Shown here: positions 8,839 to 18,676 of the stretch, one piece after another
How the letters are laid out: every line of letters begins with the position of its first letter
Position numbering within the stretch: position 1 is the stretch's first letter
Assembly (NCBI GenBank): GCA_003215935.1
Contig: QCJQ01000007.1
Location: 1 to 57,156 of the forward strand
From: Prochlorococcus sp. AG-409-D09
Lineage (GTDB): Bacteria > Cyanobacteriota > Cyanobacteriia > PCC-6307 > Cyanobiaceae
Length of the DNA stretch: 57,156 bases
Direction: 5' to 3'
Notes under the pieces: generated by a model
Database searches by the model: none
The model's input: the letters and a program-made list of their open reading frames with translations, nothing else
Told to the model about the DNA's origin: nothing
Made by a program: the position numbers and the translations under genes

Positions 8839-10644
8839 ATGCATAAACATAAAATTATAGAAAAAAACCCAATAAAAAGATTACTAGCAAATTTAAGAGA
8901 TCATAAGAATCTTCTTTATATAGCATCTAGCTTCTCAATATTGAATAAGTTATTTGATCTTGCACCTCCAGCTTTAATTGGTCTTTCTGTTGATATTGTA
9001 GCCAGAGAAGATAAATCTTGGCTAGCTAAATTTGGATATGAAAGTGTTCCTCAACAACTCATTTTTCTTGCAATATGTTCTATAATTATCTGGACAGCTG
9101 AATCACTGTTTGAGTACTTATACGGCTTATACTGGAGAAATCTTGCGCAAATAGTTCAACATAAGTTACGTATCAAGGCATATGATCATTTGCAAAAATT
9201 AGAGATGGAATTCTTTGAGTCTGACAGTACAGGAAGACTTATGACAGTATTAAATGATGATATAAACCAATTAGAAAGATTTTTAGATGAAGGTGCAAAT
9301 AAAATAATTCAATTAATCATAACTGTTTTAATAGTAGGAGGGGCTATGACATTTTTAGCTCCAGACATATCATTACTTGCCTTTATACCAATACCAGTAA
9401 TTCTTATAGGGTCAATAAAATTCCAATCAAAACTATCACCAAGGTACAAGGATGTTAGAGAAAAGGCAGGAGATTTAGCTTCTAGACTAAATAATAATCT
9501 ACTTGGTATGCTTACAATAAAAAGCTTTGCTACTGAGGAGTGGGAGCTTTCTCGTCTCAAATTAGACAGCAAATCTTATCAAAAAAGTAATAACAAAGCA
9601 ATTAAATTATCAGCAGCATTTATTCCTTTAATAAGATTTGCTATTCTTTTTGCGTTCCTTTCTATTTTAATTATTGGTGGCTTAAGATGCTGGCAAGGGA
9701 ATATGGCTATTGGTACATATAGTTTTCTTGTATTCATTACCCAAAGATTGCTTTGGCCTCTTACAACACTTGGACATGTTCTTGATGACTATCAGAGGTC
9801 AATGGCATCTACGAATAGAGTTTTAGACCTTATAGATATGCCTATTAATATTTCTGGCGGCTTAAAAAGAATTAAGCCTATAGAAATAATTGGGAAAATT
9901 AAATTCAAAAATGTTTCTTTTTCTTATTTAGATCGTTCTCCGCTATTAAAGGAATTTAATCTAACAATTAATCCAGGTTCTACTGTTGGAATAGTGGGAG
10001 CCACTGGATCTGGGAAAAGTACTTTGGTTAAATTATTATTAAGGCTATATTCAATTGACCAAGGAGTTATTGAACTGGATGAAATCTCAATAAATTCATA
10101 TAACTTAAGTGATCTAAGACGCTGCATTGCTCTTGTCAGTCAAGAGACATATCTTTTTCATGGAACAATTGAGGAGAATATTGCTTATGGAAATAACAAA
10201 GCAAATCAAAAGCAAATAAAAGAAGCTGCAGAGGTTGCTGAAGCAAACCAATTTATAAAACAATTACCTTTAGGATATAAAACTATAATTGGAGAAAGAG
10301 GACAAAAACTCTCAGGTGGCCAATGTCAAAGAATAGCAATTGCCAGAGCTATTCTCAAAGACGCCCCGATATTAATTCTTGATGAAGCGACAGCATCCGT
10401 AGACAATGAAACTGAGGCAGCTATTCAAAGATCACTGGAAAAAATCACCTCTAATAGAACAACTATTGTCATTGCTCACAGACTAAGCACAGTAAGAAAT
10501 GCCGATCAAATAGTTGTATTAGATAAGGGCAATATTGTAGAGGTTGGTACACATGATTCATTAATACAAAATAATAATATTTATTTGGATCTATGGAATG
10601 TTCAGTCTGGTCTTAGAAAAAAAAATAACATTGAATTTCAGTAA
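8839..10644 (+). CDS. ABC exporter half-transporter (MsbA/multidrug type)
   Basis: A 601-residue fused permease-ATPase half-transporter that would work as a dimer in the inner membrane. The first 330 residues form a six-helix type I exporter domain (for example FLAICSIIIWTAESLFEYL and FAILFAFLSILIIGGL). The ATPase domain has VGATGSGKST (Walker A, 386-395), VSQETYLFHGT (Q loop), LSGGQCQRIAIARAI (signature, about 490), ILILDEATASVD (Walker B) and AHRLSTV (switch His). There is no peptidase C39 or extra N-terminal domain, so it is not a classic leader-cleaving bacteriocin exporter. Substrate could be lipid, drug or peptide. The small secreted protein immediately upstream is a candidate partner, by context only. 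Confidence 0.88.
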   Translation: MHKHKIIEKNPIKRLLANLRDHKNLLYIASSFSILNKLFDLAPPALIGLSVDIVAREDKSWLAKFGYESVPQQLIFLAICSIIIWTAESLFEYLYGLYWRNLAQIVQHKLRIKAYDHLQKLEMEFFESDSTGRLMTVLNDDINQLERFLDEGANKIIQLIITVLIVGGAMTFLAPDISLLAFIPIPVILIGSIKFQSKLSPRYKDVREKAGDLASRLNNNLLGMLTIKSFATEEWELSRLKLDSKSYQKSNNKAIKLSAAFIPLIRFAILFAFLSILIIGGLRCWQGNMAIGTYSFLVFITQRLLWPLTTLGHVLDDYQRSMASTNRVLDLIDMPINISGGLKRIKPIEIIGKIKFKNVSFSYLDRSPLLKEFNLTINPGSTVGIVGATGSGKSTLVKLLLRLYSIDQGVIELDEISINSYNLSDLRRCIALVSQETYLFHGTIEENIAYGNNKANQKQIKEAAEVAEANQFIKQLPLGYKTIIGERGQKLSGGQCQRIAIARAILKDAPILILDEATASVDNETEAAIQRSLEKITSNRTTIVIAHRLSTVRNADQIVVLDKGNIVEVGTHDSLIQNNNIYLDLWNVQSGLRKKNNIEFQ

Positions 10645-10661
10645 AGATTCATACTCATAAT

Positions 10662-11222
10662 TCAAATTAAAAACTTAAATGAATTCAAGACCTTTGCATA
10701 AAGATCCTTAACTTGAGGCCATCTTTCCTCGCTAGAACTTGCTGCTAATGTATAAAGATAACCATGATCAACAACTACTGATGCTAATTCATGCCTGTTT
10801 TTATTACCAAAATCAACTGAATATTCCAAATCATAAAACATATGATCTGAATTTTCTCTAGAGTTAGCATCTAATAATTGAACATCTCGCGAATTACCTT
10901 TCTCATCAGTAACTTCATTAGTCAATCTTCTTCCAACTTCTTTTGCAGTCCCCAAATCTCTTAAATCAATATCATTTTCTAATTTAGAAATAACAAGACT
11001 TAAAGTCTCATCACTATTAATCAAATCATGAAATACCACTTCTGGACCATTTTCTACAGATACCTTTGTCCAACCAATTGGATATAAAAATCCATAACGA
11101 CCATCAGGGCTTCTAAATGCTTCTAAGCCTGCAGAGCTTCCGCCAGAGCAAGCCGTCAAGGAGAAAATACAGACTATTACTAAGAGAAAGCGGAGAAATG
11201 TGCGCATGGTTTTGATCTTCAA
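10662..11222 (-). CDS. psbP2: CyanoP (PsbP-domain photosystem II lipoprotein)
   Basis: A 186-residue lipoprotein of the PsbP family, bound on the lumenal side of photosystem II, where CyanoP helps assembly rather than being a tight oxygen-evolving subunit. The signal peptide ends in a lipobox, SLTAC (Cys25). The mature domain starts FRSPDGRYGFLYPIGWTKV, typical of PsbP, and continues with EVVFHDL...ETLSLVISKL. A second in-frame ATG at 11207 could be the true start, which would only shorten the n-region. It converges with the ABC transporter end (17 bases apart) and diverges from recR. Confidence 0.88.
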   Translation of the reverse strand: MKIKTMRTFLRFLLVIVCIFSLTACSGGSSAGLEAFRSPDGRYGFLYPIGWTKVSVENGPEVVFHDLINSDETLSLVISKLENDIDLRDLGTAKEVGRRLTNEVTDEKGNSRDVQLLDANSRENSDHMFYDLEYSVDFGNKNRHELASVVVDHGYLYTLAASSSEERWPQVKDLYAKVLNSFKFLI

Positions 11223-11338
11223 TTGCAGGGTTTCTAGAATGGCCCAGTACTAATACTAAGTTAAACGACTTTAAACATACTTAAATTAGTGTTATCTCAA
11301 GAAACAATCGTTAAATTCTATATATCTGCGATAGAACA

Positions 11339-11938
11339 CTGAGCGGCTTTACAAAACCTCTATCTAAATTAATAGATCAATTCGAGCAACTGCCTGGGAT
11401 TGGACCTCGTACAGCTCAAAGATTAGCCTTACATCTCTTGCGGCAACCCGATGAAAAAATCCGTAATTTTTCCAATGCATTACTAAATGCACACAATCAA
11501 GTAGGCCAATGCCAACAATGCTTTCATTTAACTGCTAGTAAAATATGCGAAATATGTAATAACATTGAAAGAGATAAAACTCTTATTTGTGTTGTCGCCG
11601 ACTCCAGGGATCTATTAGCATTAGAACGAACACGAGAGTACAAAGGTAAGTATCATGTCTTAGGAGGACTCATTTCCCCAATGGATGGGATAGGACCAGA
11701 AATGATAGAAATAACAAGCCTTATACAAAGAGTGGATAAAAACTCTATTAAAGAAGTTATTCTTGCCTTAACTCCAAGTGTAGAAGGTGATACAACAAGC
11801 TTATACCTTGCAAAGCTATTAAAACCATTTGCAAAAGTCACACGAATCGCTTATGGCCTACCTGTTGGTAGTGAACTTGAATATGCTGATGAAGTTACTC
11901 TAAGTAGAGCCTTAGAAGGACGTATAAACATGGACTAA
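11339..11938 (+). CDS. recR: RecR recombination mediator, apparently starting at CTG
   Basis: RecR loads RecA onto SSB-coated gapped DNA with RecO and RecF. The first conventional start codon in frame (TTG at 11438) would delete the helix-hairpin-helix, which is intact upstream as [17 protein letters not shown]. The frame is open back to 11315. No ATG, GTG or TTG occurs between there and 11438. A CTG at 11339 gives 199 residues beginning [16 protein letters not shown], which matches the normal RecR length of about 200 and the usual N-terminus. The zinc finger (Cys 58, 61, 70, 73) and the Toprim segment [17 protein letters not shown] are present. ATT (11315) and ATC (11324) are alternative starts. 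Confidence 0.88.
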   Translation: MSGFTKPLSKLIDQFEQLPGIGPRTAQRLALHLLRQPDEKIRNFSNALLNAHNQVGQCQQCFHLTASKICEICNNIERDKTLICVVADSRDLLALERTREYKGKYHVLGGLISPMDGIGPEMIEITSLIQRVDKNSIKEVILALTPSVEGDTTSLYLAKLLKPFAKVTRIAYGLPVGSELEYADEVTLSRALEGRINMD

Positions 11939-11962
11939 AGATCAATTTATTCCTAGCACAAT

Positions 11963-12883
11963 ATGAAAGCCTCAAACAGTAAAACCAAATTCAGTAGTAT
12001 CCCACCCAGCTCACGTCTCCCAAGCTGGGTCAAGCCAAGCATAGGTAAAGCATCGCAATTAGCAAAAGTTCAGAGAGTCGTAAAAAGTAAAGGCCTCAAC
12101 ACTATTTGCGAAGAAGGCAGATGCCCGAATAGAGGTGAATGCTATGCAGCTGGTACGGCGACATTTTTACTAGGAGGTTCTATTTGCACTAGAAGTTGTG
12201 CGTTCTGTCAAGTAAATAAAGGATCGCCTACTGAAAAACAAAATCCCAAAGAAGCATTACAAGTGGCTTATGCCGTAAAAGAATTAAAGCTTAAATATGT
12301 AGTCCTAACATCAGTAGCTAGAGATGACCTTTCTGACCATGGTGCAAGTTTATTTACAACAACGATGAAAGAAATTAGAAACTTAGTTCCAGATATATTA
12401 ATTGAAGTACTCACTCCAGACTTTTGGGGTAATGAAAAAAATAAGTTCGAACAGATTAGGTCGCAAAAAAATCGACTTGCGAAAGTTCTATCTTTGAAAC
12501 CAGTTTGCTTCAATCATAATTTAGAAACAGTTAAACGTCTCCAAAAGGAAGTTCGTAGAGGTGCAACTTATGCTAATTCATTACGACTATTAAAAACAGC
12601 AAGAAATTTAGATCCAAACATTCCAACGAAATCAGGTCTAATGTTAGGTTTAGGGGAAAGTCGAGAAGAAATCATTAATTCTCTCCAAGATCTCCGTAAG
12701 GTTGATTGTCAATATCTAACTATTGGTCAATATTTGCGTCCTTCACTTGCTCATATTCCAGTTCAACGCTATTGGAGTCCAAATGATTTTTTTGATTTTG
12801 CCGAAATTGCAAAAGAGTTAGGATTCAAAAAAGTAAATAGTGGGCCGCTAGTTCGTAGCAGTTATCATGCAGAACAAAATTAA
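11963..12883 (+). CDS. lipA: Lipoyl synthase
   Basis: A 306-residue radical-SAM enzyme that inserts two sulfurs into protein-bound octanoyl groups to make lipoate for pyruvate dehydrogenase and the glycine cleavage system. The auxiliary cluster cysteines are at 49, 54 and 60 (CEEGRCPNRGEC). The SAM cluster motif CTRSCAFC is at 75, 79 and 82. Both LipA-specific cysteine sets are therefore complete. Length is normal. It begins 24 bases after recR, so the two are likely co-transcribed, and it converges with the GNAT-like gene 9 bases downstream. Confidence 0.95.
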   Translation: MKASNSKTKFSSIPPSSRLPSWVKPSIGKASQLAKVQRVVKSKGLNTICEEGRCPNRGECYAAGTATFLLGGSICTRSCAFCQVNKGSPTEKQNPKEALQVAYAVKELKLKYVVLTSVARDDLSDHGASLFTTTMKEIRNLVPDILIEVLTPDFWGNEKNKFEQIRSQKNRLAKVLSLKPVCFNHNLETVKRLQKEVRRGATYANSLRLLKTARNLDPNIPTKSGLMLGLGESREEIINSLQDLRKVDCQYLTIGQYLRPSLAHIPVQRYWSPNDFFDFAEIAKELGFKKVNSGPLVRSSYHAEQN

Positions 12884-12892
12884 ATTGTCCAT

Positions 12893-13396
12893 CTATGTTA
12901 ATTTTCGCCATTGGCGAAGACTATAGTTAAGGACTTCGTTACAATCTCCTATCATTAGAGAGCCGGCTCCACCCCAAATTATTCTTAACGGTAAGTCAAG
13001 AATTGCAGCTCCTACTTCTCTACTGGGTCTAAATCCTCTTTGATGAAAATAACGAATTAATCTATTATGTTGATTATCAGCATCATGTATAGCTAATAAG
13101 CGTGCCCTCTTGCAAGGAGTCTCTTCTAATGCCCATAACATCGTAGCAGCCCATATTAAATGACCAACACCCTGTGGTGCTTTTGGGTTAACTAACATGG
13201 TGTCTAATTGCAATCCATCAACTCCTTTATAAGCCCAGGCTTTCATTTCTCCCCAAATACGTATTTTTTGAGATTCAATCTCTTCAGCAACGACAAGTCT
13301 TAAGGACCAAATGTTCAAAGGTCTTCTAACTTGTAATCTTAAAAGAAGACCTTTTGTGGAAGCTTCTTTCTCTAATTGAATTAAATTAATTTTCAT
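12893..13396 (-). CDS. GNAT-like acetyltransferase-fold protein
   Basis: A 167-residue protein without a firm function. The middle and end look like a GNAT fold: a glycine-containing turn, APQGVGHLIWAA, in the acetyl-CoA loop position, followed by a helix and then LIRYFHQRGFRPSREVG, the usual last helix and strand of GNATs. The canonical R/QxxGxG/A motif is only partly kept, so activity is uncertain. It starts 6 bases after trhO on the same strand and is the last gene of the lysA-to-bioB run. Confidence 0.55.
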   Translation of the reverse strand: MKINLIQLEKEASTKGLLLRLQVRRPLNIWSLRLVVAEEIESQKIRIWGEMKAWAYKGVDGLQLDTMLVNPKAPQGVGHLIWAATMLWALEETPCKRARLLAIHDADNQHNRLIRYFHQRGFRPSREVGAAILDLPLRIIWGGAGSLMIGDCNEVLNYSLRQWRKLT

Positions 13397-13402
13397 AGTA
13401 AT

Positions 13403-14371
13403 CTATAATGCTGAATTAGGCCATATCGAATTTCCAGGTAGACGTTTAGAAAAGTCATCAATTTGTCTTTGTCTTTCAGCAAATCTAGCTCTATCTTTAT
13501 CATTAAAAAGATCAATGCAATAAAGACATTGAATACCACGAATATAAGACTTTCTATTTCTATCTTCTACAGAGACAGGTCTCCCACATGCATGACATAG
13601 GCAATATTCACCCGGTAAAAGTTGATGATTCAAAGACACTCGTTGGTCAAAAACAAAACATTCACCTTCCCAAAGGCTATCATCAATGGAAACATTTTCT
13701 AAGTATTTTAAAATTCCTCCATGGAGGTGGTAGATATCCGTCAAGCCTTTCTCTTTTAAATAAGAAGTAGCTTTCTCACAACGAATACCACCAGTACAAA
13801 ACAATGCTATCCTCTTCGGAGCTAATTCTTCGATGTAAGGGACTAAAGTTTCTTCAACCCAATCAGGAAATTGACGAAAAGTATCTGTATTAGGGTTTAA
13901 AGCACCTTTAAAAGTTCCAATAGCAACTTCATATTCATTCCGGGTATCAATAACTAATGTATCTGGATCTGTTAAGTAGTTGTTCCAATCTTTTGGCTCT
14001 ACATACTTACCAACAGATTTAGTTGGATCAATAGCATTAACCCCCATAGTAACAATTTCTTTTTTTCTCCTTGCTTTAAAACGACGAAATGCCTGTCTAG
14101 AACTCCAACTAAATTTTATTTCTAAGAACTCTTTGCCTAAAACAGTTTGAAGGTCTTCCACTAGTGCTAAAACCTCAGCAGGTAATCCACATATCGTCCC
14201 ATTAACACCTTCGGAAGCAATTAAAATACTACCTCTAAGATTATTGGATTTCGTTTTAGTTGATAATAGAGTCAATAAGGTAGAGATAGAAGTATCATCT
14301 AAATAAGTAAAACAATAAAAAGCGGCTATTTTATAACCATTACGAGAAAGATCCTCGTCGACTATTTTCAT
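13403..14371 (-). CDS. trhO: TrhO, tRNA uridine-34 hydroxylase (rhodanese family)
   Basis: A 322-residue protein of the YceA/UPF0176 family, which hydroxylates U34 of certain tRNAs (ho5U) using oxygen. An N-terminal acylphosphatase-like domain (about 10-95) contains [14 protein letters not shown]. It is followed by a rhodanese domain with [19 protein letters not shown] and the active loop [15 protein letters not shown], where the first Cys is catalytic. A C-terminal cysteine-rich tail has [10 protein letters not shown] and CLYC, suggesting a zinc site, as is usual for the family. Its ATG overlaps the bioB stop by 4 bases, a sign of translational coupling. Confidence 0.9.
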   Translation of the reverse strand: MKIVDEDLSRNGYKIAAFYCFTYLDDTSISTLLTLLSTKTKSNNLRGSILIASEGVNGTICGLPAEVLALVEDLQTVLGKEFLEIKFSWSSRQAFRRFKARRKKEIVTMGVNAIDPTKSVGKYVEPKDWNNYLTDPDTLVIDTRNEYEVAIGTFKGALNPNTDTFRQFPDWVEETLVPYIEELAPKRIALFCTGGIRCEKATSYLKEKGLTDIYHLHGGILKYLENVSIDDSLWEGECFVFDQRVSLNHQLLPGEYCLCHACGRPVSVEDRNRKSYIRGIQCLYCIDLFNDKDRARFAERQRQIDDFSKRLPGNSIWPNSAL

Positions 14372-15420
14372 TTCTTATTTACAATCCAGTTAGCTGTAAC
14401 TCCTGCATCAGAAAGCAATTGACGGTCAGACTCAACTTGTGGGTTACTTGTTGTCAATAGTGTATCGCCATAGAATATAGAATCTGCTCCAGCTTGCAAA
14501 CAAAGGATTTGAGCTTCTCTACCTAATTGTTGTCTACCTGCACTGAGACGTATACGGCTTTTAGGCATTAAAATTCTTGCAGTAGCAACCATTCTAACCA
14601 TTTCTAATGGATCAATCGATGAGAGATTTTCCAATGGTGTGCCTTCTACAGCAACCAAGGCATTAATAGGAACACTTTCAGGATGAGGATTCATATTAGC
14701 TAAAACCTGCAGTAAAGAAGCTCTATCTCTTATCGATTCACCCATACCGATAATTCCGCCACAGCACAAAGTGATTCCAGCAGAACGTACTCTTTGCAAA
14801 GTTTCTAATCGCTGTTGATAAGTTCGGGTAGAAATAATCTTCTCATAATGTTCAGGACTTGTATCAAGATTATGATTATAAGCGGTCAAACCAGCTGAAG
14901 CTAATCGAGCCGCCTGATGATCAGTAAGCATTCCAGCCGTAACACAAGCCTCCATACCTAAAGCAACTACACCACGTACCATTTCCAACATAGATTCAAA
15001 AGCTATTCCATCTTTTATCTCTCTCCATGCCCATCCCATACAGAATCTATCTGCACCAGCCTGTTTTGCAGCTTTTGCTTGATTTAGAACTAATTGAATA
15101 TCTAGTTGAGGCGTAATTTCAACTTCTGTATTGCTATGTACGGATTGAGGACAATATGCACAATCTTCTGAACATCCACCCGTTTTGACACTTAACAGTG
15201 AAGCCAATTGAACCTTATATCCAGGGTTGGATGCTCTATGAACAAGCTGAGCTTTCCATAATAAATCCATTAAAGGCAACTCAATTAACTCCTTTATTTC
15301 TTCAAACATCCAATCTGATCGAAGTTCAAAGTCATCAGCTGTTTGAATCAAAGCAGAAAAATCTTTTTTTTCAGCTACTCTTGCAGAGCTGTTAAGTCTG
15401 GTGGGATTATGCAAATTCAT
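14368..15420 (-). CDS. bioB: Biotin synthase
   Basis: A 350-residue radical-SAM enzyme that converts dethiobiotin to biotin. The SAM cluster motif is C83SEDCAYC90. Typical BioB features follow: [14 protein letters not shown], the [15 protein letters not shown] segment, the second-cluster region with [13 protein letters not shown], and [10 protein letters not shown], where the Arg contacts the [2Fe-2S] cluster. Length is normal. It is 92 bases downstream of uppS on the same strand and overlaps trhO by 4 bases. No other bio gene is in the window. Confidence 0.96.
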   Translation of the reverse strand: MNLHNPTRLNSSARVAEKKDFSALIQTADDFELRSDWMFEEIKELIELPLMDLLWKAQLVHRASNPGYKVQLASLLSVKTGGCSEDCAYCPQSVHSNTEVEITPQLDIQLVLNQAKAAKQAGADRFCMGWAWREIKDGIAFESMLEMVRGVVALGMEACVTAGMLTDHQAARLASAGLTAYNHNLDTSPEHYEKIISTRTYQQRLETLQRVRSAGITLCCGGIIGMGESIRDRASLLQVLANMNPHPESVPINALVAVEGTPLENLSSIDPLEMVRMVATARILMPKSRIRLSAGRQQLGREAQILCLQAGADSIFYGDTLLTTSNPQVESDRQLLSDAGVTANWIVNKK

Positions 15421-15512
15421 ACAAGACTTCTATATCAAATTAACTACAGCTTTAATAGTTTTAGCCAATGATGTACAAAAAATCACTCCTGAAGAGAATC
15501 TGAACAAATTTC

Positions 15513-16283
15513 TTAAACCCCGCCAAAGCGTCTAAGCCTAGATTGATAGTCTAAAAGTGCCTTTTTTAAGGCATTTGCATCAAAATCGGGCCAAAGAACA
15601 TTTGTAATATGAATCTCTGAATATGCCAATTGCCAAAGTAAAAAATTGCTTAAGCGATTTTCACCACTAGTTCGAATCAGAAGATCAGGGTCAGTCTCTT
15701 TAGCCGTAAAAAGTTCATTAGAAAAAATCTCTTCATCAATCAAATTTGGATCTAATTCACCATTAACTGCCTTTAAAGCTAACTTCTTAGCGGCAAAAAC
15801 CAGTTCTCTTCTACCTCCATAATTTGTACAAACATTAAATCTAATTCCTTTATTACCTTGAGTTGAATCAATAGCTTTTTTCATCAATTCCTTCAATTTA
15901 TCTGGGAGCACACCAATATCACCTAAAAAATTAATCTTTACTTGCTCCTCAATTAATGATTCCAATTCTTTTTGCAGCACATGTTCAAAAAGTGTCAGAA
16001 GAAAACTGACCTCCTCACCAGGCCTAGACCAATTTTCCGTTGAGAAAGCATATACAGTTAAAGCACTAATTCCCCAATCATCACAAAGTCGCAAAGTTTT
16101 TTTTAAAGCTTCAACTCCTTGTTTATGCCCTATAGATCTAGGCAGTCCTCTTCCTTTAGCCCATCTCCCATTACCATCCATAATTATCGCAATATGATCA
16201 GGTAAACGCCCTGAATCCAACTCGCTCGGGAGAATAGAACTCACCCTTTTCTTTCCTGAATTAATTAAAGAAGATTGCCTCAC
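15513..16283 (-). CDS. uppS: Isoprenyl (undecaprenyl) diphosphate synthase
   Basis: A 256-residue cis-prenyltransferase that makes the C55 lipid carrier for peptidoglycan. The catalytic motif [16 protein letters not shown] holds Asp36. [16 protein letters not shown] and the substrate-binding segment [19 protein letters not shown] are all present, as is the final LWPDFD. Its start overlaps the diadenylate cyclase stop by 4 bases, so the two are translationally coupled. Confidence 0.95.
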   Translation of the reverse strand: MRQSSLINSGKKRVSSILPSELDSGRLPDHIAIIMDGNGRWAKGRGLPRSIGHKQGVEALKKTLRLCDDWGISALTVYAFSTENWSRPGEEVSFLLTLFEHVLQKELESLIEEQVKINFLGDIGVLPDKLKELMKKAIDSTQGNKGIRFNVCTNYGGRRELVFAAKKLALKAVNGELDPNLIDEEIFSNELFTAKETDPDLLIRTSGENRLSNFLLWQLAYSEIHITNVLWPDFDANALKKALLDYQSRLRRFGGV

Positions 16284-17191
16284 TTTGAAGACTCTTTATT
16301 GAGACTATTAGGAGAAAGACTTCCTAGATTAGTCTTGGATGGATTTGCTTTACTCTTTCCAATCATATAAGAATGCTTATTAGAGGTGCTTGTTGAATTA
16401 ACTTTTGATTGACCTGAGGCTAGAGAACCTAATAAATCCATAAGCAAATCTAATAATCTGCTACTAGTTATGGGTCTTTCTAGGCGACCTTGATTTGCCA
16501 AAGATAATGTACCTGACTCCTCTGAAACTACAACACAAATGCATCTATCAAATCTCTCAGTAATACCTAAAGCAGCTAAATGCCGAGTTCCATATCTACT
16601 AATAGCTTGTCTAGATAAAGGCAAAATAACTCCTGCAGAGACAATTCTATTTCCTCTTACGAGTACAGCCCCATCATGAAGGGGGGTATCTGCAGCAAAA
16701 AGATTCAATAATAATTCTGTTGATAGTTGAGCATCTATTGGCACGCCAGGGTATAGAAAATCTTCTGGGCGAAGATCACTTCCCATATCCACAACAACAA
16801 GAGCACCTTTTCGATTCTGAGAAAGTCTTCCGGCTGCTTCCGTAAGTTGAGCAACTGTATTTGAACTCGCTCGAAATTCTTTTTGAGGATTCCCTAAAAG
16901 AACAGCTAGTCTTCCAGTTCCTAATAATTCCATTAATCTTCTTAATTCTCCTTGCCATAAAATTGCCAATGACAAAGAACAGGCTAGAACAAGCGCATCA
17001 ATTAACTGTGAGGTAAGAGGAAGACTTGCAAAACGTTGGACAAACCAAGCCAATGCAACTAAAAAAAGGTAGCCACGAAGCAACCAAAGGGTTCTAGATT
17101 CTTTTACTCTTGAAAACAAGAGCACTCCTAGAGAAGAAGCGAACAAAAAATCTAATAAGAAACGCAAATTTATGAACCACCAGAAATTCAC
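16280..17191 (-). CDS. cdaA: Membrane diadenylate cyclase (CdaA type)
   Basis: A 303-residue enzyme making cyclic di-AMP from two ATP. The N-terminus (about 1-80) is hydrophobic, with likely helices at 7-26, 35-52 and 60-80. The DAC domain follows: [19 protein letters not shown] (DGA motif) and [13 protein letters not shown], the RHR-type motif with the usual second Arg replaced by Leu (RHL). A Ser/Asn/Lys-rich tail of about 45 residues is probably disordered. It lies 30 bases after lysA and overlaps uppS. In Firmicutes cdaA sits with cdaR and glmM; neither is here. c-di-AMP commonly controls potassium and osmolyte transport and the envelope. Confidence 0.88.
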   Translation of the reverse strand: MNFWWFINLRFLLDFLFASSLGVLLFSRVKESRTLWLLRGYLFLVALAWFVQRFASLPLTSQLIDALVLACSLSLAILWQGELRRLMELLGTGRLAVLLGNPQKEFRASSNTVAQLTEAAGRLSQNRKGALVVVDMGSDLRPEDFLYPGVPIDAQLSTELLLNLFAADTPLHDGAVLVRGNRIVSAGVILPLSRQAISRYGTRHLAALGITERFDRCICVVVSEESGTLSLANQGRLERPITSSRLLDLLMDLLGSLASGQSKVNSTSTSNKHSYMIGKSKANPSKTNLGSLSPNSLNKESSK

Positions 17192-17221
17192 TCCTAATTC
17201 CCAAAATTAATATTAACTTAC

Positions 17222-18589
17222 CTAATCATTGGTAATAAAGCGATCCGGTAGTAAGTCATATCGCAATAGATCTTCAGACAACTCCCTCCTCTGAATAATT
17301 TCAGCATGTCCATTACTAACAATCACAGCAGCAGGTCTAGGAATACGGTTGTAATTTGAACTCATTGAAAAATTGTAAGCTCCAGTGCCAAATACCCCTA
17401 AAAAATCTCCACTTTTGGACTTGGGTAAAGCAAAGTCTTTCAGCAATACATCTCCTGACTCACAATGCTTCCCAGCAATTGTTACTTTTTCTTCTGTTTT
17501 GGAAAATGGCTTATCAAGCAAGCAAGCAGAATATTCTGATTGATAAGTTATAGGCCTCGGATTATCACTCATTCCTCCATCAACAGATAAATAAGTTCTT
17601 ACACCTGGAATATCCTTCCTTGAACCTATTTCATAAATAGTTATACCAGATGTTGCAACTAAAGATCTTCCCGGTTCACACATTAACCTTGGTAAGCTTA
17701 TATTATTTTCGCTACAAGAAGAGTTTAGCGCTTCAGATATAACTTTTATCCAATTCTCTATAGAGGGTGGATCATCAGAATTAATATATTTTATACCCAA
17801 CCCACCTCCAATATTAAGATCAGAGACAGGGTGACCAAGCTTCCTTGCAAGTTTCAAAGCTTCAACCATAACGCCAACAAGATCAATATGAGGTTGAAGT
17901 TCAAATATTTGAGAGCCTATATGTGCATGTAAGCCAATCAATCGTACAAAGCTATAATTCTTTAAATCGATTAATACTTTTTCTAATTCTTCTGGATCAA
18001 ATCCAAACTTAGAATCCAAATGACCTGTTCTTATATATTCATGAGTATGACATTCAATTCCTGGGGTAAATCTCAACATCACTTCTGCTGCAGTCCCTTC
18101 AGAAGGAACTATTGACTTCAAAATTTCTATATCATGATAATTATCAATAATAATTTTTACCTTATTATTATAAGCCAGTTGTAATTCATGTTTTGATTTA
18201 TTATTACCATGGAGAACAATATTTTCACCTTTCAACCCACCTTTAAGAGCAGTAATAAGTTCTCCCTCTGATACAGCATCTAAGCCTAACCCTTCCGAAG
18301 AAATTATACTACTGATCACCAGTGAGCTATTTGCTTTAGACGCGTATATAGGTAAGGAATCTCCTTTATAATATTTTTCAAGAGAGCTTTTATAAGCCTT
18401 GCAAGAAGCTCTTATAGTCGCTTCATCAAGAATATATAGAGGAGTTCCATACCTTTTCGCTAGATCACTAATTACGCAGCCACCAACAACTAATTGATTA
18501 TTTTCATTAATTTCAGTTGTAATTGGTGCAATATTTCTATTAGGGCTAGATATATCTCTATGGTTCTCATAGGGTTTGAGTTGTGACAT
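17222..18589 (-). CDS. lysA: Diaminopimelate decarboxylase
   Basis: A 455-residue PLP enzyme (alanine-racemase fold III) that makes lysine from meso-diaminopimelate. The PLP-lysine segment is PIYASKANSS. Also visible are the phosphate-binding glycine loop LNIGGGLGIKY, the substrate-binding EPGRSLVATSG, and GKHCESGDVL with the catalytic Cys from the partner subunit, then AYNFSMSSNYN. Length is slightly long because of an N-terminal extension of about 25 residues. First gene of a minus-strand run that continues with cdaA and uppS. It shares an 87-base divergent promoter region with rimI. Confidence 0.95.
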   Translation of the reverse strand: MSQLKPYENHRDISSPNRNIAPITTEINENNQLVVGGCVISDLAKRYGTPLYILDEATIRASCKAYKSSLEKYYKGDSLPIYASKANSSLVISSIISSEGLGLDAVSEGELITALKGGLKGENIVLHGNNKSKHELQLAYNNKVKIIIDNYHDIEILKSIVPSEGTAAEVMLRFTPGIECHTHEYIRTGHLDSKFGFDPEELEKVLIDLKNYSFVRLIGLHAHIGSQIFELQPHIDLVGVMVEALKLARKLGHPVSDLNIGGGLGIKYINSDDPPSIENWIKVISEALNSSCSENNISLPRLMCEPGRSLVATSGITIYEIGSRKDIPGVRTYLSVDGGMSDNPRPITYQSEYSACLLDKPFSKTEEKVTIAGKHCESGDVLLKDFALPKSKSGDFLGVFGTGAYNFSMSSNYNRIPRPAAVIVSNGHAEIIQRRELSEDLLRYDLLPDRFITND

Positions 18590-18676
18590 AGATAGAAAAT
18601 TTAAGCTCTAAGCTCCAATCTAAAGATCAATTAAACACATTGGAAAAACAATTTCTGAAAGACAGATCTAATAAAG

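Noticed and set aside
11246-11257. AGTACTAATACT, an inverted repeat resembling a LexA-type box near recR
   Set aside because: The match to any known cyanobacterial LexA site is too loose, and it overlaps the expected -10 of cyanoP instead.
16776-16958. A minus-strand frame inside the diadenylate cyclase gene
   Set aside because: It lies in another frame of a well-supported gene and shows no independent features.
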